Shown piece after piece: positions 16,748 through 28,300 of a DNA stretch of 64,000 nt; the first letter of the stretch is position 1; the number at the start of each line of letters is the position of its first letter. The stretch spans positions 78,494-142,493 of the forward strand of contig CALJDU010000013.1 in NCBI GenBank assembly GCA_938024995.1, given 5' to 3'. Under the pieces are notes generated by a model that saw only the letters and a list, made by a program, of their open reading frames with translations, searched no databases and was not told the DNA's origin. This DNA comes from an uncultured bacterium. Its GTDB lineage: Bacteria > Myxococcota_A > Polyangia > Polyangiales > Houyiibacteriaceae. Position numbers and translations under genes: made by a program.

Positions 16748-18577
16748 GTGCGCGCCGCCATCCTCACGCTCGTGCTCCTGTGCGCTGTCGCGAGTATCGT
16801 CACGACCCCCGCCGCGGCGCAGGACCACGCCTACATCTTGTCGGCGCGGCTCGACCCGGACGCGCATACGGTCAAGGGCACGGCCGCGATCACCTGGACG
16901 AACCAGAGCACCCTGCCCCAAGACCATCTCTTCCTGCACCTTTATCTCAACGCGTTTCGCGACCGTGAGTCGGTCTTCATGCGGGAGTCGGGAGGACAGC
17001 TGAGGAACGTCGAGACCACGGGCGTTGGCGGCATTGAGATCACCTCGCTTCAGGTCGATAACCACGACGCCGAGCGAATGACCGAGGGCTTCCCCGAAGC
17101 ACGCGAAGACGACGCGACGCAGATGCGGGTCGCGCTCTCTCCCACGGTCGCCCCCGGTGCGCGCGTCACGATCGATGTCGAGTGGGTCGCGACGCTCCCG
17201 CCGGTGTTCGCGCGCTCCGGCTACCACGGCGACTTTTACATGGTCGGTCAGTGGTTCCCGAAGGTCGCGCGTCTCGAGCCCAACGGCGAATGGGCGACGT
17301 TCCCGTATCACGGACACGGCGAGTTCTACGCCGACTTCGCGACATACGATCTGACGATCGACGTCCCCGAGGACTACGTGGTCGGGGCGACCGGAGAACG
17401 CGTGGAGCACGCGGTCTCCGGCGGACGCGCCGTCTCTCGGTACGTCGCCGAACGTGTTCACGACACTGCCTTCGCCGCCGCGCCTTGGTTCGAGGAGCAG
17501 ACCGCGCGCTTTGCGCAACTTGGCGCGGAACACGCGGTCGAGGTGCGCTGCTTGTATCCGCCCGGGTACGACGCCGCGGCCGAAGTGCACGTGCGCACGG
17601 CCCTCGCCGGCCTCGCCCACTTTGGGAACCTCTATGGTCCCTATCCGCACCCAACGCTCACGATCATCGCGCCGCCGCGCGGGGCAGACGGCGCCGCGGG
17701 AATGGAGTACCCGACGCTCTTTACCACCGCGGGAGAGTGGTTCCCGGTGCCCTGGCTCCACAACGCCTGGCACGAAGAGGTCACCGCGCACGAGCTCGCC
17801 CACCAGTGGTTCCAGGGTCTGCTCGCGAGCAATGAGGTCGCGTGGCCGATGCTCGACGAGGGCCTGACCAGCTGGGCGACGCAGGACCTCCTTCGCGCGC
17901 TCTACGGTGAACGCGCCAACGGCGGCTCGCTCGTCGGCATCACCATCGATGGCTTTGAGTTCTCGCGCTTGTTCGCGCTTCGCGGTCGACGGACCCTTCC
18001 GCCAGGGCGCCCCGCGAACGCGTTTCATCGCGGCTATGGGCGATCGGTGTACGCGCGGACCACCGCGATCCTCGAGACCGTCTCGCGCACCTGGGGCCGA
18101 GCGCGCTTCGTTCGCGCGCTCGGTGAGTACGCGCGGCGCCATCGCTTCTCGCACCCGGTCCCCGACGACCTCTTCGCGAGCTTCGATGCGGCCTACTGGC
18201 CCGGGTTCTCAAGCGCGGTGCTCCGCCCCGCGATGCTCGACGGCGCGATCGCCGCGGTGCGCGTTCAACGGCTGGACGAAGAAGCGGTGGTGGTCGAGCG
18301 GCTCGGCGGGCTCCCGATCCCGACCGCGATCGAGCTCCACCACGACGGCGGCGAGATCTCGCGCGTCTCGTTCCCGCAGCGGGACGTCCGCTACTCACGC
18401 CCCGTCGCTGATCCCGCTGGCACCATCACGGGCGTCGAAGTGGACCCCGACCACCACGGCTTGCTCGACCCGGACCGCGCCGACGATTTCGCGCGCGTCG
18501 GCCCCGCGCCAGCCGACCCATGGTTCGCGCGCTTGCTCACCTTCGCGCAGTTCGTCCTCAGCGTGGCCGGGCCATGA
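16748..18577 (+). CDS. Secreted M1-family (gluzincin) metallopeptidase
   Basis: The protein starts at a GTG with a signal peptide ending TPAAAQ. The zinc motif HELAH is at residues 348-352 and the third ligand Glu371 in LDEG follows after 18 residues, the exact M1 spacing. The N-terminal beta domain starts with the substrate-binding platform typical of M1 (VKGTAAITWTNQS). The usual GAMEN is represented by GMEYP. At 609 residues it is shorter than full aminopeptidase N and matches bacterial periplasmic M1-like enzymes. It is likely a periplasmic or secreted aminopeptidase. The stop overlaps the next start (ATGA). Confidence 0.88.
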   Translation: MRAAILTLVLLCAVASIVTTPAAAQDHAYILSARLDPDAHTVKGTAAITWTNQSTLPQDHLFLHLYLNAFRDRESVFMRESGGQLRNVETTGVGGIEITSLQVDNHDAERMTEGFPEAREDDATQMRVALSPTVAPGARVTIDVEWVATLPPVFARSGYHGDFYMVGQWFPKVARLEPNGEWATFPYHGHGEFYADFATYDLTIDVPEDYVVGATGERVEHAVSGGRAVSRYVAERVHDTAFAAAPWFEEQTARFAQLGAEHAVEVRCLYPPGYDAAAEVHVRTALAGLAHFGNLYGPYPHPTLTIIAPPRGADGAAGMEYPTLFTTAGEWFPVPWLHNAWHEEVTAHELAHQWFQGLLASNEVAWPMLDEGLTSWATQDLLRALYGERANGGSLVGITIDGFEFSRLFALRGRRTLPPGRPANAFHRGYGRSVYARTTAILETVSRTWGRARFVRALGEYARRHRFSHPVPDDLFASFDAAYWPGFSSAVLRPAMLDGAIAAVRVQRLDEEAVVVERLGGLPIPTAIELHHDGGEISRVSFPQRDVRYSRPVADPAGTITGVEVDPDHHGLLDPDRADDFARVGPAPADPWFARLLTFAQFVLSVAGP

Positions 18578-19350
18578 AGCGCGCCCTCCCCGCGACGTTC
18601 ACGCTCTACGCCCTCACGACGCTCTTGAGCGCCACGCCGACCGCGCTCGCGACAAATGCGTGGGCATCCACGTTCGGCCATCCTCGGGGCGCCGAGGGAC
18701 TGGTGGCGGGCAGCGCACCCTGGCTGGACGTTTTCCTCACCGTGCTTCGTGGTCACGGCGCGGGGCTGCTGATCTTCGCGGCGCTCGTGACCGCTTTCCT
18801 GGTCGCGGTGACGCCGACGCTCTCCCTCTACTGGATGCGGAGCGTTCGCGACGGCGCCTCGCTCGCGGCGCTCAGCTTCGCGGCTTCTCGAACGCTCGCC
18901 GCGCTCGCGGTCTACATCGTCCACGCCGCCGTCGTCTTCGTCATCGCGGTGGTGGGAGCGTGCGCCGTGGGCCTCTTTCGCTTCGGGCTCAGCGGTCCGG
19001 ACACGCGGCTTCACGACCTGGTCGTGCTCGCCGTCATCGGCTTCTTCGCGCTCCTCGCGTTCGGGTCGGGCGCGCTCCGCGACGCGTGGCTGTCTTCGGT
19101 GGCGCGTGGCGAGTCCACCGCGCAAGCGGTCCGGCGAGGCACGCGGGCGACCGGTCGCGGGACCTACTTCGTCTACGTTGGCTACGCGTTACTGGGGCTG
19201 GTGATGCTTGCGTGCGCGAGCCGCGTCGCCCTCGCGATCGACTCCCCACTCGGCGCGCTGCTGGCGAGTCAGGTCTTCGTCTTCCTCCGCTTTGTTGTTC
19301 GTTCCCGCTGGCTGGAGACGACGAAACGGCGCGTGGACGCCGTTTCGTAA
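18574..19350 (+). CDS. Multi-pass membrane protein, function unknown
   Basis: The ATG at 18574 overlaps the peptidase stop (ATGA), so it was preferred over an earlier in-frame start that would read through peptidase codons. The 258-residue product has about six hydrophobic segments and a short basic C-terminus (WLETTKRRVD). It resembles uncharacterised myxobacterial membrane proteins. Coupling to the secreted M1 peptidase suggests a shared envelope role, but no motif identifies it. Confidence 0.65.
   Translation: MKRALPATFTLYALTTLLSATPTALATNAWASTFGHPRGAEGLVAGSAPWLDVFLTVLRGHGAGLLIFAALVTAFLVAVTPTLSLYWMRSVRDGASLAALSFAASRTLAALAVYIVHAAVVFVIAVVGACAVGLFRFGLSGPDTRLHDLVVLAVIGFFALLAFGSGALRDAWLSSVARGESTAQAVRRGTRATGRGTYFVYVGYALLGLVMLACASRVALAIDSPLGALLASQVFVFLRFVVRSRWLETTKRRVDAVS
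19321..19348. terminator. Perfect 11-bp inverted repeat at the end of a membrane-protein gene
   Basis: ACGAAACGGCG and CGCCGTTTCGT flank a six-base loop. The hairpin overlaps the last codons of the plus-strand gene and lies 43 bases from the end of the convergent giant TPR gene. No T-run follows, so it may slow polymerase from either side or protect the RNA 3' end. Confidence 0.4.
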
Positions 19351-19390
19351 AACGAGTCGCACGCGCCGATCGGTTGGAGTGAGCCTCGGG

Positions 19391-22300
19391 TCAGACCCGG
19401 ATGGTGATCCCGAGCAGCTCGCGAAGCCGGAAGTACTCCTCCGACACACTGAAGAGGACAAGCTCCTTGAGCTTCTCTTGCACCGGGAGGTCCGCCGGGA
19501 AGTCGGGCGGGAGGGCCTGAACCATCCGCACCGCCGTCTCCAGCTCGTTGCACATCAAAAAGCCCGCGCGCATGCCCGAGAGCTCGACGGCCTGCATCCA
19601 GGCCTTGATGTCGGTACTGCCGCCCGACTCGACGAACTTGCGGCACACGCTCCGCAGACCGTCCAGCGCCGCAGGCGCGAGGTGCGGCTGAAGCTGAGCC
19701 GCCCACTGGTCGATGCTCGGGTCAGCCGGGCCGACGCCCGCGATGCGCATCGCGGCGAGCAAGACCATCCGGAGCTCGGAGTGCGACGTCATCATCGTGC
19801 GGATGAAGTGCTCCGCCTTGTAGTACGTCAGGAAGCGCCCGATCACGTAGGTGAGATCCTGCGGTTGGTACCCGGAGAGCAAGGTGCTCCCGACGATGGC
19901 CGCGGGCGGGTTGCTGCCGACGATGTGCGTGAGGCTGCCAGCGGTCTGCTGCTGCAGGAAGAGCCGCGGCGCGATCGGGATGTTCAGCACCTGCACGACG
20001 AACCCAAAGGTCCGCGCGAAGGTCGGCGCGCTGGTGTCTGACGGGTCCGTGCTCACCGGCTTGATGCGGTGAATGTTGAGGGCCTTGTCCGACGCCTGCT
20101 TCGCGGCGTGCACCGCCGGCGCCATCAGCTCCATGATCTTGGAGACGTAGCGGTCTTCCTTCGGGTGGAAGAGGTCCTTGAACCACGCGTTACGGTCGAC
20201 GCGCGACGCGGGGCGAATGGTGCCGGCTTGCTTGTACTGCGAGTAGAACTGCTGCTGCTCCGCGTTCGCCTTCTTGAGATAAGTGAGCGTCGCGGCCAAG
20301 CACCACGCCTTGTCGTAAGCGCGCGCGTCGAAGTAGAGCTTGTAGAGCGCGTGGTACGAGTCGACGCGGTACGGGTCGCGTCGAAGCAACCACTGGTGCT
20401 CCCGAATCGCGTCCTCCACCTTCGACGGCATGATGGAGTAGAGCTCCGCCAAGATCTGGTGCTGCTGCGGCTCGTCCGGCTTGACGTTGACCGACATCTG
20501 GAACGCCTCGGCCGCGGAGTCGAGGTTCCGCTGACGGTCGCGATAGATGATGCCGAGCGTGTGCCACAAGTTGAACTCGAGGTCCTTCTTGTCGCCGACC
20601 TTAATGACGCGCTGAAGCATCTTTCGGTAGGCGCGCTCGAGACCCTTCCAGTCCTTTTTGGCCGTGAAGATCTTGTTGATCGCCTCGAAGGCCTTGAGCT
20701 CGTCGATGTTGTAGTTGAGGGCCTCGTCGAACTTCGCGATCGCGGCGTCCGGGTCCTTCATCTCGTCACGAATGATGACGCCGACCGTGTAGGCGTACTT
20801 CGCCTTGAGCTTGTCGCGACCGTCGAGCGCGGCGACCTGCTCAATGATCTCGATGGCGGGCTCCCACTGCTTCGTCTCCTGGTACGCGCCCAGGAGCTTG
20901 TGAAGCATGACGTGGTCATCCGGCTTGATGTTGCTCGCGTCCTGCCAGGCCTGCACCGCGCGCTGCGTGTTGCCGACCTTGCCCTTCCAGAGCTCACCGA
21001 TCTGATCGAGCAGCTCGAAGCGCTCGTCCTCTTCATTCGCGACCTCAAGGATCTGCTTCTTGAAGTGGATGACCTGTTCCCACTGGTTCTGCGTCTCGTA
21101 GAGACCGACCACCGCTTCCAGCGTGGGCTTATGATGAGCATCTTCCTCAAGCGCCTTGTCGAACATGTTGAGCGCCTTGCGTCGCTCGTTTTGCTCGCGC
21201 TTGATGACGCCGAGTCGGTAGAAGATGTCGACCGTGTCGTCGCGCCCCAAGGAGTCGCGGTGGTGCACGAGGAGCATCTGGTAGAACTTGAACGCGCGGT
21301 CCCAGGTCTTGGCGCGGTAGTACGAACCCGCGAGCGCCATGAGCGACGGCAAGTGCGTGGAGTCGATCTGGTACGCGCGGTTGAGCGCCTTGATCGCGGC
21401 GTCGTCGTCACCGACCTCGGAGGCCGCGTTGCCGAGCATGAACGCCAAGCGGTGCTGCTCTTCCGGCTCGCGCTTGGTGGAGCGCTTCACGAGCATCTCG
21501 AGGAGCGGGAAGGCGTCCCCGAAGCGCTCCTGCGCCATGTACGTGTCCGCGAGCGGAAGCGCTGCGTCCTCGTTGTCCGGGTCCTGCTTGCTCGCGGCCT
21601 CGAAGACCTGCACGGACTTGTCCGCTTCATCGAGCCGGTCGCGGTAGATGGTCCCGAGCTCCACGAGGAGCTCGGACACCTTGCGTGGGTTGTCCGTGTA
21701 GGAGGCCTCTTGCTCGATCAGGCGGGCGGCGGCGTGCCAGTCGCCGGAGTCGATCTGGATCTTCCTCATCGCCTCGAGAGACGCGAGGTGGCTCGGGTCG
21801 AGGTCGACCGCCATCTGGTAGTTGTCGAGCGCCGAGACCCGATCACCGAGCTCCTCGTCGAGGATGCGACCGATGCGGTACTTGAGGTCGACCTGCTGCT
21901 CCGGTTCCGACACCAAGGTCGCGAGCTGCTCCATCATCTCGAGGGCCGAGACGTGGTCGCCGCGCTTGTCGTAGAGGCGGGTGAGCGAGTCGAGCGCGCC
22001 GATGTCCTGCTCGTTGATGCTGAGGACGTTGAGGTAGGCGTCGACGGCGCGATCCGGCTCATCGAGCTCCGCGGCGTAGACCCCGCCGAGCTCCTTGTAG
22101 ATACGGATCTTGTCGCCGCGATCCGGCGTCGCCATCACGTGGCGCTCATACGTGTCGATGAGCTTGTCCCACTGCTGCGTGTTCCGATAGATGCGCGCGA
22201 GCGAGTTCAGCGAACCGTCGTGGGTCGGGTCGATCTCGAGCACCTGCTCGAGACGGTCCGCGGCCTTGTCGGGCTTGATGAACTGCACCTCCCACATCTC

Positions 22301-25300
22301 CGCGAGGCGCGTGAGGATGTTGATGCGGTCGCGCTCGGTCTCGACGACCTCGTACTCGGCCTCAAGGACCTCGACCAGTGGCTGCCACCGCTCGGTCTTC
22401 GCGTAGAGCCGCTCCAAGCCGCGAAGCGCGGGCAAGTGCTGCGGGTCTTCCGCGAGGACCTTCTGGTAGGCGTTGATGGCCGCGTCCGGATCATCGATGC
22501 GCGTCTCGTAGGTTTCCGCGACCTGCATCTGCGCGTCGATCCCGGCGTCCGGGTTCTCCTCCAGCGCCTGGACCTTCCGAGACAAGATCTCGAGCTGCTT
22601 GTCCCAGTTGCCCTGCTCACCGTAGATGCGCTCAAGTGCCTCGAGCGCGGCGATGTTCTTCGGCGCGACGTCGATGGCCTTTTGGTAGTACTGCGGCGCC
22701 TGCTGCGGGATGCCGAGGTGCTGGACCGAGAGGTCGCCCATCTGCACGTAGGTCTCCGCCTTGACGTCGCGGTCATCGGTCATCTCGACCAAGCGACCGA
22801 GCACCTGCGCGAGGGTCTGCCACTGCTGGGTGGTCCGATAGAGCTCCGCCATCTGGCGCATCGCCGCGACGTTGCTCGGATCGAGCGCGAGGATCTGCTC
22901 GTAGTACGGGATCGCGTACTCGGGGTGACCGAGGTGCTGTCCGTACCAACGCGCGCAGTGGAGACAGATCGCGATCTTGGTCTCCTTGTCTTCCGGGGGC
23001 ACCTCTTGGAGCGCCTGGTTCGCGGCGGTGAGCAGCTCGTTCCACTTGTTCGTGGCGCCGGCGACCCGCTCGAGCTCGGTGGCGGTCTCCTTGTCCGAGA
23101 AGTCTTCCATCCACGCGATCTGGAGCGCTTCGAATGCGTCGACCGGCTCGCCGAGCTGGTCCTCGTAGACCTTCGCGACCTTGCCCAAGAGCCGCACGCG
23201 GGTCTCGGTGTCTTCCGCCTCTTCGACGCGGGTGACGTACATGTCGATGAGGTCTTCCCATCGCATCGCGTCGGTGTGGAGAGACTCCAGCTGCGCGAAG
23301 GCGTTCGCGTTCTGTGGGTCGATCTCGAGGATGCTCTGGAACGACTTGGTCCCCGCGTCCTTGTTGTCGACCTGGCTCTCCCAGATCTGCGCGATGGTCT
23401 CGAGCTGCTGAATGCGCTGCGCCGGATCGGGAAGCGCGGCGGCGCGTTTCTCCATGACCTCGATCGCGCTCTCCCACATTCCTTCTTCGCGGTGGATCGT
23501 CTCGAGGGCGTCCATCGCCTGGAAGTTGGCGGGGTTGTAGCGGAGCGCGTTGTTGTACGCGTCGACCGAGTCCATCGGCTGCTTCAGCTCTTCGTTGTAG
23601 AGCCAGCCGAGCTGCATGTACGTGTTCTCAAGCGTCGGGTGGTCGAGGGTCTCGCCGCCCACGTCGATGACGCGGTGCAGCGTGTCGACGAGCTCGTGAT
23701 GCTGGTTTCCGTTCCGGTAGATCTCCGCGATCTGAAAGAGCGCGTTCGTGTTCATCGGGTCGATGTCGAGGACGCGCTCCCAGTTCTCGAGCGCGTTGCG
23801 ATCACGACCGAGCTTGCCGTACCAAATCGAACCGAGGTCAGAGTACACCGCGACGCGCATGTGCTCGTCGTCGACGATCGACACCTCGCGCTCAAGGACA
23901 TCGACCAGGTCGGCCCAGTTCTCTTGGCTCGCGTAGATGTTGCCGAGCGCGTTGAGCGCCTCCGGGTCTTCGCCGCGAAGATCGAGGACGCGTCGCCAAA
24001 GCTCGATCGCCTTGGCCGGATCGCCGAGCTGCTCCGACGCGAGACGCGCCATCTTCGACAGGATGTCTCCCTGCTGGAAGTCACCGCCGACGACCTCGAG
24101 CTCCTGGTTGAGCGAGGTGTAGAGCTCGGCCCAGTTCTCCTGGCGGGTGTAGATGTTTTGCAGCGCGCGGATCGAAGGCGCGTGCTCCGGATCGAGATGC
24201 CCGAGCACCTGCTGGAAGGTCTGAATCGCCGCGTCGGTCTCGCCGAGCTCGTCTTCCAACACGACGCCAAGGCGGTGGTGCAGGTCGACCTGGTCAACGG
24301 GATCATCGGTCGCGCCGATGCGGCGGCGAAGGATGTCAGCGAGGGCGTTGTGGCTGCCGTGCTGTTCGTAGATCCGATCGAGGGCGCCGAGGGACTCTTC
24401 ATCCGGCGACAAGCCAATGACATAGCGGAACGTGTGCTCCGCGCCCTGCACGTCGTCGAGCTCCTCTTCGAAGACCCGCGCGAGCTTGCGACCCACGAAG
24501 ACCTTGTCTTCGACCGAAGCCCCGTTCTCGAGAACGTCCGCGTAGGTGTTGGCGAGCTGCGGCCACCCGTTGAGCAGGTTGCTCAAGCGCTCAACCTCCA
24601 TCGCGGTGTGGTCGTGGCTCGGCTCCTCGAGGAGCGCGCGCTGCATCCACTCGAAGGCGCGCTCGTGCTCGTTCGCGCGCTCCTCCGCGATCTCCGCGAT
24701 GCGATGCATCATCGAGACGCGCTCGATGGGATCGGGCTGATGCTGAAGCTGAACCTCGTGAACGTTGAGGAGCTGACCCCATGACTCGTTCAAGCGGTAG
24801 AGCGGCTCAAGAACCTCGCCGATTTGGAGCGGCTTCACGCCTTGCGCGAAGAGCATCTCGAGCGCGGTGAGCGCACGCGTGTGCTCAGGCGCCGCGGCCA
24901 GGATCTCGCGGTACTGATCAATCGCGCCGTCGACGTTGCCGAGGTGCTCTTGATAGACCTGACCCGCGCGGAACTGCAGGTCGAGGATGTCATCCGGGCT
25001 CGCGGCGACGCGGATCTCGTGCTGAAGAACCTCGGCCAGGTCTTCCCAGCGACCGGCCGACTCGTAGAGACGGTCGAGGGACTCAATGGCTTGAACATGA
25101 CCCGGGTCGGCCTGGGTAACGAGCTGGTAGCGACGAATCGCGCCGTCCACGTCGCCCACGTGAACCTCGGAGATCATCGCGGCGCGGAGCGCCAAGTCGA
25201 CGACGTCGTCCGGTGACTCCTCGGACATACGCTGAATCTCAACATCGTAGAGCTGCGTCACGCGCGGCCAGGAGTTGGTCTGCTCCGCGAGACGCTCGAG

Positions 25301-28300
25301 CGACTCAAGCGTGTGGCTGTGGCGGTTGTCGAGCGGCAGTGAGCGCGCGTACGCGTCGAACGCCTGCGGTCCTTGCTCCAGCTGGAACTCGTAGAGCTCG
25401 GCGACCTGGTGCAAGATCTCGGTCTGACGGATCGGGTCGGCCTCATGCGCAACCTGAACCTCAAGAACGGAGATGAGCTTGCCCCACTCTCCAGACTGTC
25501 GGTAGACCGGCTCGAGCACGCCAGCTGACGCGACCGGCTCGACCCCTCCCGAGACCATCGTCTCGAGCGCGTCGAGCGTCGGCTGATGCTCCGGGACGAC
25601 GTCCAGGATGTCGCGGAAGATGTCGACCGCGCGCTCCGGATCGTCGTGGCTCCGGTGGAGCTCCGCGATGCGGTAGCGGTAGCTGATGACCTCGTTCGGA
25701 TCGCTGGCCAGATCCGCCTGGCGCTCAAGAACGCTGAGGAGCTCGTCGGCGTTGGTCGTGCCCTGGTAGAGGACGTCAAGACGACCGAGCGCGGTCAGGT
25801 CCGTCGGGTCGATCTCGAGGATCCGCTGATACGTGTCGATCGCCTTCGCGTTGTCCTTGAGCTCCTGCTCGTAGACCGCGCCCACCTCGAGGAAGATGCG
25901 CTTCTTCTCGTCGGGGTCGACACAGATGTCGGCCTTCCGCTCGTAGGTCGAGAGCAGCGACTCCCAATCACCGGCGCGCAGGTGCAGCTCGATCAGTTTG
26001 CTCAGCGCGGGGTCGTCTTCTTCGTCGATCTCGAGGATCTGGTGGTAGACGCCGACCGCGTCCGCGGGACGCTCGAGGACCTCTTCGTAGATCGTTGCCG
26101 CGCGGAACAGGTGCTGCTTCTGTTCGTCGGGGTCGTGAAGCATCGCCGACTTCTTGATGCAGATGCTGGCGAGGTCGTCGTAGCGCTCGTCGAGCTGGTA
26201 GAGGCGCTCCAGCGCGCTCGCCGCTTCGAGGTTTTCTGCGTCCATCGTGAGGACGTGCCCGTAGTGCTCGATGGCTCCGGCGTGGTCGCCGATCGACTCG
26301 CGGATCGCCGCCGCCTTCACGTGAAGGTTCGCTGCGAGGTGCGGATCCTCGACGGTCGCGGCTTGCTGCTCGTAGACCTCGGCGAGCGACTCGGCGCCGC
26401 CAATCGCGCGCTTCAAACGCTCGAGCTGCTCCTGCGTGGACTCGCTGCCCGGGTCCTCGGCGAGCGCGCGCGCGTACGTCTGGAACGCGGAGCCCGGATC
26501 GTCGAGGGCCACCTCGTGAAGGTCCGCGATTCGGTGAAAGAGCTCGACCTTGCGATCGACGGAGTCCGCCGCGGCCGCCTGGACCTCGTGGACACCGATG
26601 AGCTTTTTGATCTCGCCGTTGCCTTGATAGATCGGCTCGAGCACCTCGGCGATGGCGAGCTGATATGCGGGGTTCTGCGACAGACGCTCAAGCGCGTCGA
26701 GGCCTTCTTTGTTCTCCGGATCCTCAGCGAGGACCTCTCGGTAGATCTCGATCGCGGACTCGGTCGCGTCCATCTTGCTCTCGCGAAGCGACGCGAGACG
26801 AAGCATGAGCGCGATCCGTTCGTCCGGATCGGCAGAGAGCTCGAGCTGCCGATCCACGTTGTCCGCGAGGTCGCTCCAACGCTCCTGGCGCATCAGGAGG
26901 TCGTCGAGCCCACGGAGCGCGCGAACGCTTGTTGGGTCGAGCTCCAGGATCTCGCGATGAATCGTGATCGCGTCGTCGGGCGACTCCAAGTACTCGTCGG
27001 TGATCAGCGCCATCTGAGAGAGGAGCTCTTCTTGCTCGACCGGATCGACGCTCTGCTCGGCGCGGCGACGCAAGACGCCCACCAGGTCAGACCAGCGCTC
27101 GGTGCGCCGGAAGAGCATCTCGAGGCTGCTGAGCACCTCGACGTCGCCCGCGTCCTGATCGAGGACCTTGCGGTAGGCACCGACCGCACCGTCGACGTCG
27201 TCGAGCTGCGTGTCGGAGATCATCGCGGACTTCATCCACAGCCCGCGCGCGAGGTCGGGGTTATCCGCCGCTGCGCCGAGCTCACCGAGGAGCGTGACGA
27301 GCTGCGGGAACTTCTCTTGCTCGCTGGCGATCAACTCGAGGCGCGCGAGGGTGTCCTCGCTATCCGGCATCGAGCGAAGCGCTTCGGCGTAAGCGTTGAA
27401 GGCGGCATCAGGATCGTCGCTCTGCTCGCCGTGGACGCGACCGATTTTGGTGAGCAAGCGGAGGCGCTGCTCATCGTCCGCCGCGTTGTCGTGAAGGACG
27501 CGAAGCGCGCGAACGAGCTTCTCCCACTCGCCGCGACCCTCGTAAATCGGCTCGAGGATCTCGGCCGCCGAGCTCCCAACGGTCGGGTTCGCGAGCAAGC
27601 CTTCGAGCGCTTCACGCGCTCCATCGTGCTCGGGAAGAATCGTGAGGACCTCACGGTAGAGCTCGATCGACTCGACCGGATCGGCGAGGTGCTGCTCCTT
27701 GGCGCGTCCCAAGCGAAACTTGTGCGCGGCCATCTCTTCGGGAGAGTCGGAGAGCTCGATCCGGCGCTCGAGAACGCCGGCGAAATCTTCCCAACGCGAC
27801 TCAGACTCGTAGAGCGCGTCGAGCGCGCGGAAAGCGTCGCCCTCCCCGTGACCGTACTCGCCGAGGATCTCTTGGTAGGCGGTGATCGCCTTGTTCGCGT
27901 CCTTGATGTCGTTCTGAAAGAGCGCGGCGCGCTGGTACGCGATGACCCGACGCGAATCGGGATCGGTGTCGAGCTCGAGCCGGCGATCGTAGATCACCAT
28001 GAGCTCGTCATAGCGCTCGGTCCGGCGGTAAAGCTCGCCGAGCGCCGCGATGGCCGCGGGGTTGTCGTCTTGGATCTCGTAGACCTCTTGGAACTGCGCG
28101 ATCGCCTCGTCGACGCGTCCCACGCGCGCGAGGACCTTGCCGAATGAGATCTGCAGATCGATCGAGTCTTCGATGTCATCGGTCGCCTCGATGGCGGCGG
28201 AGTGCGCATCGACGACCTGGCTCCAACCCTCGACCTGCTCGGCGAGCCGATCGACGTCTTCTCGGATGACCTCAGTCGTTGGCATGAGCTTGAAGGCATC

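Noticed and set aside
20069..24784. A 1,571-codon plus-strand frame and other long frames opposite gltI
   Set aside because: They mirror the repeated TPR gene, have Arg/Leu/Val-rich shadow composition and lack domains.
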